NCBI RefSeq assembly: GCF_001544295.1
Contig: NZ_BCQF01000009.1
Coordinates: forward strand, 30,379-94,378
From: Enterococcus pseudoavium NBRC 100491
GTDB taxonomy: Bacteria > Bacillota > Bacilli > Lactobacillales > Enterococcaceae
Length of the DNA: 64,000 nt
Direction: 5' to 3'
Numbering within the stretch: position 1 is the first letter of the stretch; the number at the start of each line of letters is the position of its first letter. Below are positions 28,338 to 36,085 of the stretch, piece by piece. The notes beneath the pieces are model-generated. The model worked only from the letters and a program-made list of their open reading frames with translations, had not been told where the DNA came from and made no database searches. Position numbers and translations under genes: made by a program.

Positions 28338-29013
28338 GAGCAGCACCTACTTCCCTAATCTCGCCATCTTTCACCGTAATGATTCGCTGGCAATAAGCCG
28401 CGGCTTCCGGATCATGGGTCACCATCAAGATCGTGACCTTTTCTTCTTCATTCAAACGTTTAAATAATTGCATGATTTCTTCTGAAGTATGACTATCCAA
28501 CGCACCAGTTGGTTCATCCGCCACGATAAATTTAGGATTGCCGACGATCGCTCGGGCAATCGCTACGCGCTGCTGTTGACCGCCGGATAGTTGTTTCGGC
28601 AGCTTATTGGCCTTGTCTGCGATCCCGACTTTTCGTAGAGCTTCCATCACGAGTGGCTTAGTTTGTTTTTGTTTCATTCCACCATATAACAGCGGCAGTG
28701 CCACATTTTCCATCACCGTATTGTTAGCGATCAACTGGAAGGATTGGAAGACGAATCCGACCGATTTGTTTCGCAAAGCCGAGAGTTTCTCGTCATTAAA
28801 ACGATACGCATCTTCTCCCTCAAAGCGATACGTCCCTTCAAAATCACCGTCCAAAAAACTGATGGTATTTATCAAAGTGGATTTCCCTGAACCAGACGGC
28901 CCCATCACTGCGACAAATTCATGCTCAGCGATCGTCAGATGAATGTCCTTTAAGACATGGATCCGTTCCTGATCGGCGATATAAAATTTGTTGATATTCT
29001 CCATTACAATCAT
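28327..29013 (-). CDS. ABC transporter ATP-binding protein, MacB type
   Basis: 228 residues. Walker A GPSGSGKST (about residues 37-45), Q-loop QSFQ, signature LSGGQQQRVAIARA, Walker B FIVADEPTGALD, switch His in MVTHDPEAA. The sequence is of the LolD/MacB subfamily. Its start overlaps the stop of the adaptor gene by 4 bases (ATGA), and its end overlaps the permease start, so all three genes are translationally coupled. Confidence 0.93.
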   Translation of the reverse strand: MIVMENINKFYIADQERIHVLKDIHLTIAEHEFVAVMGPSGSGKSTLINTISFLDGDFEGTYRFEGEDAYRFNDEKLSALRNKSVGFVFQSFQLIANNTVMENVALPLLYGGMKQKQTKPLVMEALRKVGIADKANKLPKQLSGGQQQRVAIARAIVGNPKFIVADEPTGALDSHTSEEIMQLFKRLNEEEKVTILMVTHDPEAAAYCQRIITVKDGEIREVGAAHAI

Positions 29014-29828
29014 CCAACCGTCACGTCCATCCCGTCTTTGACGTCTTCTGCATCTTTGATAATTTTATCATTTTCATTCAAACCTTCGCGTAAAGTATAG
29101 TAACCATTACCTTTTTCAACGGTTACTGTGCGCTTTTCCGCTTTTCCTTTGACAACTGTATAGATAGATTGTTCACCATCCTTATTCACTACACTCTTTA
29201 ACGGCAAGTGGATCTCATTCCGAGGGATCAACAATTCAACAGAATAGCCCATGGGGATCGCTTCATCGGGAACCGCCGTATAATTGTAAGTCACTAAACT
29301 ATTCGTATCCTCTTTTGTGGATTCATTGTTCATTTCTGCTAATGAGGTAATTTTACCCTTAACTATTTTTTCGTTATTCGCATACTTGATTTCGATCGGT
29401 TCATTCAAGACGACCTTCGAACGATCATATTCCGTCACTGTTCCTTTGATGGCTGATTCTTCACTCTTCAACACCATCAAAGCTTGTTGCGGATCATTTT
29501 TCGCATCCTCATTCATTGATGTCACTACCGAATCATTCGCCGCACGTATCACTTCACCCCAGCGATATGTCACTAAAATCTGATCCTTCGTTACATGATC
29601 TCCTTCGTTTACGTGAATCGTTTGAACTGGTCCTTTTTCTGCATTCACTAGAACCGTTTGTTTTTTTGTGGATTGCACCTGCCCCTTTAAATGCAGCGGC
29701 GTTTGCTTACTGACTTGGTACAACTCCACTGAAGTACTGTCTTTTGCATTTGCTTGGGTGTTTTGATAGAGAAAAAAACCAGCCCCTGCAGACACCAACA
29801 CTCCGATACCAATGATAATTTTTTTCAT
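29010..29828 (-). CDS. Membrane fusion (HlyD-like) adaptor of the efflux cassette
   Basis: 272 residues: N-terminal membrane anchor (KKIIIGIGVLVSAGAGFFLY), then a lipoyl/barrel-sandwich domain split around a very short hairpin (VQTIHVNEGDHVTKDQILVTY and later AAND.SVV), and a beta-barrel domain (VPDEAIPMGYSVELLIPRNEIHLPLKSVV). This is the Gram-positive YknX-like adaptor form. Start at 29828 is preferred because an ATG four codons earlier lies one base from the GGAAGG; spacing for the chosen ATG is longer than usual, so either is possible. First gene of the three-gene operon. Confidence 0.82.
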   Translation of the reverse strand: MKKIIIGIGVLVSAGAGFFLYQNTQANAKDSTSVELYQVSKQTPLHLKGQVQSTKKQTVLVNAEKGPVQTIHVNEGDHVTKDQILVTYRWGEVIRAANDSVVTSMNEDAKNDPQQALMVLKSEESAIKGTVTEYDRSKVVLNEPIEIKYANNEKIVKGKITSLAEMNNESTKEDTNSLVTYNYTAVPDEAIPMGYSVELLIPRNEIHLPLKSVVNKDGEQSIYTVVKGKAEKRTVTVEKGNGYYTLREGLNENDKIIKDAEDVKDGMDVTVG

Positions 29829-30221
29829 TTTTAATTCCATTCCTTCCGTTGTAAAATATCTTCCATACACTACTCTTTAAATTTTAAAGTAAAATGGATA
29901 ACTCCTCTTCCAACGAAAGTACAAAGTCCAACTACAACTTTAGACCGAAGAATCTTTATTTTTTTATAAATTAATACTCGCTGTCAGCTCTCTAAGCACT
30001 TAGAAGATCACGATTGCATTATTCATTTGTCAGAGCTACCACAAAGCCGCCAGCATTTTTCCAGAAGTATTTTTATTTTGACGAAATAAAAATACTTCCA
30101 GTCAGACCTAGATCTAGTGACTTTTTCAAATCAACGATTTCAATCACGTCCTTTGTTTTGTGCACCCTTTGATTAATTCGTTACTCCTTATTAGTAAGTA
30201 CCAAGAAAAATAAATTTTTTC
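29829..30221. other. Intergenic region between the efflux operon and bioY
   Basis: About 390 AT-rich bases between divergent units. It must contain the efflux-operon promoter, which I could not define. It holds a perfect 15-bp hairpin (30064-30098) and, at 29984-29997 on the minus strand, AGAGCTGACAGCG, also found on the plus strand near 39718. No gene seen. Confidence 0.4.
30064..30098. repeat. Perfect 15-bp AT-rich inverted repeat
   Basis: GAAGTATTTTTATTT and AAATAAAAATACTTC separated by TGACG. No T-run follows beyond the stem itself, so it is not a usual terminator. It could be a regulator site or a remnant of a small inverted-repeat element. Confidence 0.6.
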
Positions 30222-30250
30222 TTTACATCTCGTTAATCCTCTATTATACT
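30222..30250 (+). promoter_or_regulatory. bioY promoter
   Basis: TTTACA (30222-30227), 17-base spacer, TATACT (30245-30250). The -10 box touches the left arm of the BirA-type operator. Confidence 0.8.
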
Positions 30251-30285
30251 TTCGTTAACCAAAAAAATATATACGTTAACGAAAG
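30249..30285. promoter_or_regulatory. BirA-type biotin operator
   Basis: Perfect palindrome CTTTCGTTAAC - 15 bases - GTTAACGAAAG. GTTAAC arms with 15-bp spacing are the hallmark of BirA operators. It covers the end of the -10 box and the start of the bioY transcript, so biotinyl-AMP-bound BirA would block transcription. Confidence 0.9.
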
Positions 30286-30295
30286 AGTGAGTTTA

Positions 30296-30838
30296 ATGAA
30301 ATTAAGTAGTCGAGAAATTGTTCTAGCTGGTATTTTTGCCGCCGTCATTGGGATCTTATCCCAATTCACCATTCCTTTAGGTCCGATTCCACTAACCTTG
30401 CAAACATTCGCGGTTGGTTTTGTCGTTACCATTTTAGGTAAAAAGACGGGCACGATCTCTGTTGCAATTTATTTATTGATGGGAATGATCGGTTTACCCG
30501 TACTAGCAGGTGGCTCCGCAGGGATCGCTAGTTATTTTGGTCCAACGGGAGGCTTTTTAATAGGCTTTCTTTTTCAAGCCTATTTTACTGGCTTAATCTT
30601 AGAAAAAGTGACCTTTAATTATTTTTGGTCACTCACAGCTAATCTAGTCGGCGCCTTTATCACCTTGTTTTTCGGTTCGCTTTGGTTGAAGTTCGGTAGC
30701 AGTTTGCCTTGGAATGCTGCTTTTTCTGCAGGAATGCTTCCCTTTATTCTGCCTGGCATTATCAAAGCGATCGCTGCAGGCTATCTTGGGGTCTTATTAG
30801 GCAAACGATTAGCTTTTACTAATCTTATTTATCGTTAA
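30296..30838 (+). CDS. bioY: Biotin ECF transporter substrate-binding protein BioY
   Basis: Membrane S-component for biotin uptake, 180 residues with six hydrophobic segments. SREIVLAGIFAAVIGILSQFTIPLGPIPLTLQTFAV and GGSAGIASYFGPTGGFLIGF are the BioY signatures. ATG at 30296 is preferred over a GTG three codons earlier on spacing to AAGAG. A BirA-type operator sits in its promoter, confirming biotin. It is a single gene; no biotin synthesis genes are in the window, so the cell probably depends on import. Confidence 0.95.
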   Translation: MKLSSREIVLAGIFAAVIGILSQFTIPLGPIPLTLQTFAVGFVVTILGKKTGTISVAIYLLMGMIGLPVLAGGSAGIASYFGPTGGFLIGFLFQAYFTGLILEKVTFNYFWSLTANLVGAFITLFFGSLWLKFGSSLPWNAAFSAGMLPFILPGIIKAIAAGYLGVLLGKRLAFTNLIYR

Positions 30839-30885
30839 AAATTGTTCTTGAACGTTTTTTGAAGCGATTTTGACAAAAGTCCTTT

Positions 30886-31066
30886 GAGGATGTCTCTCCT
30901 CTAGGTGGCCCATTAGTACTGGTTGAGCCTTGATGCCGGCACCCGAATAGATTATCAACAGGTGGATAACTTGAAAAACTGTTGCTTGAGCCTGAATGTT
31001 TTAAGTGAATCCTCTAGCTTCCTTAACCTTATACCGTAATACCCCTCCCTAATGGGCTCTAGCAAA
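30886..31066 (+). ncRNA. Candidate structured RNA, strand and function uncertain
   Basis: A 180-base non-coding stretch with nested long-range pairing: GCCCATTAG (30908-30916) with CTAATGGGC (31049-31057), extended by CTAG/CTAG on the outside; GGTTGAG (30921-30927) with CTTAACC (31022-31028) inside; CAACAG with CTGTTG closer to the tip; and a 5' hairpin GAGGA/TCCTC. A terminator follows at 31077-31113. Rod-like shape with internal bubbles recalls 6S RNA, but no 6S sequence match or clear promoter was found. Confidence 0.4.
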
Positions 31067-31076
31067 CTTAACTTAC

Positions 31077-31113
31077 AAAAAACCGCAGCCTTTTTTACAA
31101 GACTGCGGTTTTT
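31077..31113. terminator. Bidirectional terminator
   Basis: AAAACCGCAG / CTGCGGTTTTT stem with a loop of about 14 bases, A-run on the left and T-run on the right. It ends the DUF1054 gene on the minus strand and any plus-strand transcript from bioY or the structured element. Confidence 0.85.
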
Positions 31114-31114
31114 G

Positions 31115-31741
31115 CTAGTTTTCCCCTTGTGTAAAACTGGCTTGAAGAGCTAGTTGAAAGAGGGGAACTAATTTTTCATAAGTATCTACCATATATGCTT
31201 CGGCAGCTACTGGATTTTTCCACAGTGGATCATCTTTTTTTATGATTCGCCCCACTTGAAACTCTCCTTTTTTCACATCACGAAATCTTTTTAACAACCG
31301 CTCTGTGTTTTCTGGTGATAACTTTTCAACTTTTGGCTGGGTATGATCCCCCGATAAAACATAATCTGGGGATAAGTTTTCAAAGATCCCTTGATTATCC
31401 AATAATGCTTGAGCGATTGCCTGTTCATTTTTAGGTTGATCAATACAAGATAACCACATAAAAACATAGTCTGGCCAAATGCCTAACTGAAAGTGTGGTT
31501 CCATCTTATAACCACGTTTTTGGCGACTCAAAGCAGACCACGTATTCTCCGGCGGATAAGTTGTCCGCCTCCGGTGCTGAGCAATGTGGATAAATAATTT
31601 CTCATTCAATAATGGTTCGAGTTTCTGTTGAAAGACTTCATCGAGTTGTTGAAAAGTTGGTTGAATCTCTGCGCGTATTGCCGCCATCCGGGCATCTAAC
31701 CCCGCAACCTCAAAAACGTTGAAACTATTTTCTGTGAACAT
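31115..31741 (-). CDS. DUF1054 (YktB/UPF0637) family protein
   Basis: 208 residues, soluble. NVFEVAGLDARMAAIRAEIQPTF, HIAQHRRRTTYPPENTWSALS and RGYKMEPHFQLGIWPDYVFMWLS are family-defining stretches. Function of the family is not established. ATG at 31741 has GAGGAGG 6 bases upstream; the frame extends to 31798 without support. Transcribed alone, ending in a bidirectional terminator. Confidence 0.9.
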   Translation of the reverse strand: MFTENSFNVFEVAGLDARMAAIRAEIQPTFQQLDEVFQQKLEPLLNEKLFIHIAQHRRRTTYPPENTWSALSRQKRGYKMEPHFQLGIWPDYVFMWLSCIDQPKNEQAIAQALLDNQGIFENLSPDYVLSGDHTQPKVEKLSPENTERLLKRFRDVKKGEFQVGRIIKKDDPLWKNPVAAEAYMVDTYEKLVPLFQLALQASFTQGEN

Positions 31742-31999
31742 CTTATTCCTCCTCAGTTCGATCATAGTCATGATACCCATCTTATCTCTTGCCGACAAGT
31801 TAAGCGGCTCTCATTTTCATCCAAACTAGCAGAGCATTTGATATTTTCGGTAAATACTCCTATGAAAAATTAGTAAATGGACCTATTCTTTGTTAATTTT
31901 GAAGAAATTATTTCCTTCTCTTTGTTAAATCAAGTATATTATAAGTAGCCATTTTATTATTGGAGATTCAGAAATTTATTTCTGAGGAGGGTAAAACGG

Positions 32000-33007
32000 A
32001 TGATTTCAGATGCAATTGGATTCGAGAAAAAATTTCGTTTAAAAGAAGATACTAAATTTGAACAATATAAAATCATGCTGCCGAAATTACGCAAAAATGA
32101 CTTAATGGTAAAAATTTCTGCGATTTCAATCAGCACATTAGACACTCAGATCCGGCAAACTATCAAAGGTGCAAAAAAACCTTATATTCTTGGTTTTGGT
32201 GGCGTTGGGATCATCACTCGTCTTGGCAGCAGCAACCCAAAATTAAATGTCAGTGATCGTGTTCTTTATGTAAATAAGGTTGGAAAATATGGCAGTTACA
32301 GTAATTTTCAAATCGTTGATGTCCGATCGGTCGTCAAGTTACCGGACTCTTTTCCAACGGATGAGGCCGCCGCTTTTTCCTATAGTTTCCTCTTAGCTTT
32401 TGAAGTACTATTCAATCAATTGAAATTAGTAGCGCAGCCGGGAAAAAATCAGGGAAACCTGCTAATCTTAAACACCTCAGACGGTCTTGGGGCAACGATT
32501 ATTCAACTCGCTAAGTGGGCCGGTCTGAATGTCGCCGCTACAATTAATAAAAATAATTCCGAGATTTGGATCAAAAATATGGGAGCCGATGTGGTCTTTT
32601 CACAGTCCAACCATCTCAAACATGAATTGAACTCTGTTGGGATGATGCCAATTGATTACGTAATTAATTTGGATACTGAAAAAGAAAAAAGTTTCGAGCA
32701 TTTAGCAGAATTCAAAGACTCCGCTAAAATTTTACTATTGCATTTTATCAAAAAGAAAACTAAAAATTTAGATCCGGATTATCTGAACTTCTATTGCGAT
32801 GAGTTTTTAGAAAACTCGTTTACCACCGAAGAAGGAATCAACTATTCCCGAAAAGTGATGGAACTGTTAGTTTATTTGTGGGAAAAGAAACAGTTGAAAT
32901 CGATTCTAACCGCTCAACTAAATGGTTTTTCAGATAAAAATTTTTATGGTGCCCATAAATTGATTGAAAATAACCCTAATTTCCGGCATCTCGTTCTCAT
33001 AAACTAA
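32000..33007 (+). CDS. MDR-superfamily oxidoreductase, zinc-free (quinone-reductase-like)
   Basis: 335 residues of the medium-chain dehydrogenase/reductase fold: N-terminal GroES-like domain (DLMVKISAISISTLDTQIR, ILGFGGVGIITRLGSSNP, DRVLYV) and a Rossmann domain (LILNTSDGLGATIIQLAKWAGLNVAATI). The Cys/His zinc ligands of alcohol dehydrogenases are missing, as in quinone oxidoreductases of the ZADH group. GAGGAGGG precedes the ATG. Single gene with its own terminator. Codon use is somewhat AT-richer than neighbours. The substrate is unknown. Confidence 0.82.
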   Translation: MISDAIGFEKKFRLKEDTKFEQYKIMLPKLRKNDLMVKISAISISTLDTQIRQTIKGAKKPYILGFGGVGIITRLGSSNPKLNVSDRVLYVNKVGKYGSYSNFQIVDVRSVVKLPDSFPTDEAAAFSYSFLLAFEVLFNQLKLVAQPGKNQGNLLILNTSDGLGATIIQLAKWAGLNVAATINKNNSEIWIKNMGADVVFSQSNHLKHELNSVGMMPIDYVINLDTEKEKSFEHLAEFKDSAKILLLHFIKKKTKNLDPDYLNFYCDEFLENSFTTEEGINYSRKVMELLVYLWEKKQLKSILTAQLNGFSDKNFYGAHKLIENNPNFRHLVLIN

Positions 33008-33009
33008 TG

Positions 33010-33039
33010 AAATCTCGTTCAAATGAACGAGATTTTTTT
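33010..33039 (+). terminator. Terminator after the MDR gene
   Basis: AAATCTCGTTC / GAACGAGATTT stem with an AAAT loop and a T7 run. Confidence 0.93.
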
Positions 33040-33224
33040 ACTTAAATGCCTCTTTTTTAGATCAAAATCCCCTAAGCAATCAAAACAATAACATTCGTTG
33101 TCATTTATCTTAGAAATTTCGCTTTTTTTTGAGTTTAACATTTGCTAATTACTAAGATTCAGCTTATGATATAAAATGAAATTTTCATTTACATTTTCAT
33201 TTCAATTATTTTTAGGAGGTTTTT

Positions 33225-33956
33225 ATGGATTATTCACTGACTACTCGGTTAGTAGCTGAGTTCTTGGGGACTGCGTTATTGGTTATGTTAGGAAACGGAG
33301 CAGTTGCCAACGTTGATTTAAAAGGTACGAAAGGTTACGGCAGTGACTGGATGTTGATTGCAGTAGGTTATGGATGTGGGGTCATGATTCCAGCGATGAT
33401 TTTTGGCGGTATCAGCGGTAACCACATCAACCCAGCGTTTACGATTGGTTTAGCAGTTAGCGGTATGTTCCCTTGGTCGGAAGTTCTTCCTTATATCGTT
33501 GTTCAATTTTTAGGGGCAATGGTCGGACAATTGGTAGTTGTTGCTAGTTACAAACCATACTATGACCTGACAGAAGACAAATTGCATGTATTAGGAACCT
33601 TCTCAACCATCAACAGTGTCGGTTCTAAATTTAATGGTTTCGTAAATGAATTCTTTGGTTCATTTATCTTATTCTTTGGGGCTCTTGGTATTACCAAAGC
33701 ACCCTTCTTCCAAAATAATTTAGGAACTGCTCATTTGGCTTTAGGTTTCTTAGTTTGGACACTGGTCGCATCATTTGGTGGACCAACTGGACCAGGTTTG
33801 AATCCAGCTCGTGATTTAGGTCCACGGATTATGCACGCGTTGTTGCCATTAAAAAATAAAGGTGATTCACAATGGGGTTATGCTTGGGTACCGGTCATTG
33901 CACCGATTATCGCTTCAATCGTAGCCATCGCTTTATATAAAACAGTCTTCATGTAA
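33225..33956 (+). CDS. Aquaporin family glycerol facilitator
   Basis: Membrane channel for glycerol and small polyols, 243 residues with six transmembrane segments and two half-helices. First NPA box in GNHINPAFTIG (Asn69) and second in GLNPARDLGPR; the Asp after the second NPAR is the mark of aquaglyceroporins rather than water channels. TTAGGAGG precedes the ATG. An AT-rich palindrome AAATGAAATTTTCATTT lies about 35 bases upstream and might be an operator. No glpK/glpO genes adjoin, so it is a stand-alone facilitator. Confidence 0.92.
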   Translation: MDYSLTTRLVAEFLGTALLVMLGNGAVANVDLKGTKGYGSDWMLIAVGYGCGVMIPAMIFGGISGNHINPAFTIGLAVSGMFPWSEVLPYIVVQFLGAMVGQLVVVASYKPYYDLTEDKLHVLGTFSTINSVGSKFNGFVNEFFGSFILFFGALGITKAPFFQNNLGTAHLALGFLVWTLVASFGGPTGPGLNPARDLGPRIMHALLPLKNKGDSQWGYAWVPVIAPIIASIVAIALYKTVFM

Positions 33957-33960
33957 AATG

Positions 33961-33993
33961 AAAACCAGCCGCATTCTTTGTGGCTGGTTTTTT
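33961..33993 (+). terminator. Terminator after the facilitator gene
   Basis: AAAACCAGCC / GGCTGGTTTT stem followed by T-rich sequence. Confidence 0.9.
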
Positions 33994-34097
33994 ATTGAAA
34001 TTAAAAGCTGGGAAAAAATCTTGGTGCCACCTTTTTCCAACTCTTACAGAAATAATCTCCGGTCTAGGAATAATTATCCTGTAGTGTCAGCTTAAGC

Positions 34098-34136
34098 AAA
34101 AAAAATCCCTCTTAGAATAAAATTCTAAGAGGGATT
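34098..34136 (-). terminator. Strong terminator of the small RNA
   Basis: Perfect 15-bp stem AATCCCTCTTAGAAT / ATTCTAAGAGGGATT with a 3-base loop, then T8 on the minus strand. Confidence 0.93.
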
Positions 34137-34272
34137 CTTCCCAGTATCAATATTTGATAGAAAGATTCTTCGTCCACTAAGCTTCTTTCCGACACCCTGA
34201 AATCCGACAGGTGGCTTACGCCGTTGTGCCTCTGGATCGAAGGATCATCAGATCCACTCGACTCGTCGCATG
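34098..34272 (-). ncRNA. Candidate ~175-nt small RNA
   Basis: A transcription unit with no reading frame: extended -10 promoter at 34279-34308, then about 135 bases containing GGATC-TGAT-GATCC and GGC-GTAA-GCC (GNRA-type tetraloop) hairpins, ending in the terminator at 34098-34136. GC content in the body is higher than in surrounding intergenic DNA, as for structured RNAs. It follows the Gfo/Idh gene but has its own promoter. It does not show the SRP core GGTCCGGAAGGAAGCAGC, a tmRNA or an RNase P signature; family unknown. Confidence 0.6.
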
Positions 34273-34278
34273 AGACCC

Positions 34279-34308
34279 ACTATAGCACAGATTCCCAATT
34301 TTTGACAC
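34279..34308 (-). promoter_or_regulatory. Promoter of the candidate small RNA
   Basis: Minus strand: GTGTCA (34308-34303), 18-base spacer, TATAGT (34284-34279) with an extended TGC just before it. Start of the transcript would be near 34272. Confidence 0.65.
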
Positions 34309-34314
34309 TCTTTT

Positions 34315-35262
34315 TTAATAGCTTTGATAAATTGCTTCCGTCATGGCAACTGTTTTCAAAGTTAATTCTTTGGTGACGATTGGACTAAGTAACAGCTTTT
34401 TATTTAAGCAATCATTTACGTGGTCGATTTCAAATACAAACTCACTTTTCTGATCACTGTGAAGACGTTCTTTTTGACCATCTTGGTAGTGGACCTCGGC
34501 GGAATTGGTTTTCCAAAAATCAGGGATTACAATTTTTCCTTTTTCGCCATAAATAATCAGCCGTTTCGGTAAATCCAGATCAACTGTTAAAAAAATCGTT
34601 CCCAGAATTCCCTTAGGAAAATTCAAAGTAACTTGTGCTTGCATATCCGATTGTCCCGCTGGAAAAATGAGTGTCCCTTTGAAATCTTCAGGTGCAGTAT
34701 TTAGTAAATGCTGCATATATTCAAGTGGATAGGTTCCGGCGCCACGCAAGACACCTCCGCCAGCGCTAAGATCACGAAACCATGAAATGTGATCGATATT
34801 CGGGTACGCTGTCACTGAATCTAACCAGCGCAATCTGCCGATTTTCCCTGCTTGGATTATTTGCTGAATCTGCTTAGTAATTGGTAAGAATAAGGCTTTT
34901 TGTGCCTCCATTAAGAACAAATTACGTTCAGCCGCTAACTCAAATAACTCTTCAGCCTGAGCAAGAGTCATAGTAAATGGTTTTTCCAATAAAACGTGTT
35001 TATTATTTAATAATGCTAATTTTGCAGCATCATAATGCCCCTTATTATAGACAGCAATATAGACGATATCTACATCGCTACTTTGACATAGTTCCTCATA
35101 GCTGCCATAAGCTTTAGGAATCGCCAACTCTTGGGCCATTTTTTGTGCTTTTTCGATTCCCCGCGAAGCAATCGCCGTCACGATCCCCTCTTGACTTTCT
35201 TTTACCCCTGCGACAAAACGTGGAACGACTTGTGCGGTACTTAAAATCCCATAACGAATCAT
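34315..35262 (-). CDS. Gfo/Idh/MocA family oxidoreductase
   Basis: NAD(P)-dependent sugar or inositol dehydrogenase-like enzyme, 315 residues. Rossmann N-terminus MIRYGILSTAQVVPRF (a variant of GxGxxA with STAQ), followed by AVYNKGHYDAAKLALLNNKHVLLEKPFTMT, where EKP carries the catalytic Lys. The C-terminal sheet domain contains GAGTYPLEYM. The start at 35262 has GGAGGA 5 bases upstream. The substrate cannot be inferred; it is a single gene between the VTT protein and the candidate small RNA. Confidence 0.88.
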   Translation of the reverse strand: MIRYGILSTAQVVPRFVAGVKESQEGIVTAIASRGIEKAQKMAQELAIPKAYGSYEELCQSSDVDIVYIAVYNKGHYDAAKLALLNNKHVLLEKPFTMTLAQAEELFELAAERNLFLMEAQKALFLPITKQIQQIIQAGKIGRLRWLDSVTAYPNIDHISWFRDLSAGGGVLRGAGTYPLEYMQHLLNTAPEDFKGTLIFPAGQSDMQAQVTLNFPKGILGTIFLTVDLDLPKRLIIYGEKGKIVIPDFWKTNSAEVHYQDGQKERLHSDQKSEFVFEIDHVNDCLNKKLLLSPIVTKELTLKTVAMTEAIYQSY

Positions 35263-35372
35263 TATTCTCCTCCGATCTTTTTTTATCAAAACTATACCTC
35301 ATTCTTGTATTTTTGAGATACTCACTCGTCTTAAACCAAAAAATCAGCCCGCCAGGTAAACAGCGCGACTGA

Positions 35373-35987
35373 TTAAAAAGCAGCAAAAGTTTTATTCAAA
35401 ACAAATAAGCACACATAGCCATAGGCAGCCACGGACCATAATTTGAAAATCAGTACAATCCGTAAATACTCGCTGAAGCTTAAATCAGTCATCCCTGCTA
35501 CCAGACAAATCAAATCATCTGGTAAAAAAGGAAAAATGAAACAGACAATCAACAAGCGCTTAATATCCCTAGTATGGTTTTGCAACGTCATTTCAAACTT
35601 CGCGAAATTTTTCTCAGATAATACAAGGCGAGCAAATTTCGGACCAAAGCGTCGAACCAATAAAAATAGCCCCACCTCACCAATCACCAAACCAATATAA
35701 CTATAAATAATCCCTGGGAGATTTCCAAACATCAACATCCCGACAATTGTCGCAAAACCACCCGGCAAAAAGGGCACAATTGGCTGAATCGCCTGGACTA
35801 CGATAAAGGCGATAATCGCAAAATTACCAAAATTTTTAATGAAGTGTTGGAGATCAGCGACCGAACTAAACATGCCAGAATGGCGCGTGTAAAGTAAAAC
35901 AAGAATAAACAATGCCAGACCAATAACCGGAACGACTTGAATCAATTTTTGTTGCCAAGGTGCACGTGAATGTGTTTTAGGTGCCAT
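35373..35987 (-). CDS. VTT-domain membrane protein (TVP38/DedA-like)
   Basis: 204 residues with about five hydrophobic segments. The QPIVPFLPGGFATIVGMLMFG and YSYIGLVIGEVGLFLLVRRFGPKFA stretches belong to the VTT (SNARE-associated/DedA) fold, and FIFPFLPDDLICLVAGMTDLSFSEYL is the re-entrant second half. Members act in lipid scrambling or undecaprenyl/PE flipping. ATG at 35987 has GGAGGGG 4 bases upstream. It precedes the Gfo/Idh gene in the same direction with 110 bases between. Confidence 0.88.
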   Translation of the reverse strand: MAPKTHSRAPWQQKLIQVVPVIGLALFILVLLYTRHSGMFSSVADLQHFIKNFGNFAIIAFIVVQAIQPIVPFLPGGFATIVGMLMFGNLPGIIYSYIGLVIGEVGLFLLVRRFGPKFARLVLSEKNFAKFEMTLQNHTRDIKRLLIVCFIFPFLPDDLICLVAGMTDLSFSEYLRIVLIFKLWSVAAYGYVCLFVLNKTFAAF

Positions 35988-36085
35988 TCTTCCCCTCCTT
36001 TTCCAGACTATGCAAAACAAATTTACTGAACTTTAGGATCGAATGATTTTTCAATAAAAAACAAGCATGAAACATTGCCCATTCT

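Noticed and set aside
30907..30927. CCAGTACTAATGGGCC on the minus strand, reminiscent of the 3' end of 23S rRNA
   Set aside because: The similarity ends after about a dozen bases; no other rRNA sequence or 5S gene surrounds it.
34098..34272. Idea that the candidate small RNA is SRP (4.5S) RNA
   Set aside because: TGTCGGAAAGAAGC vaguely recalls the SRP loop, but the conserved GGTCCGGAAGGAAGCAGC core and its flanking pairing are absent.
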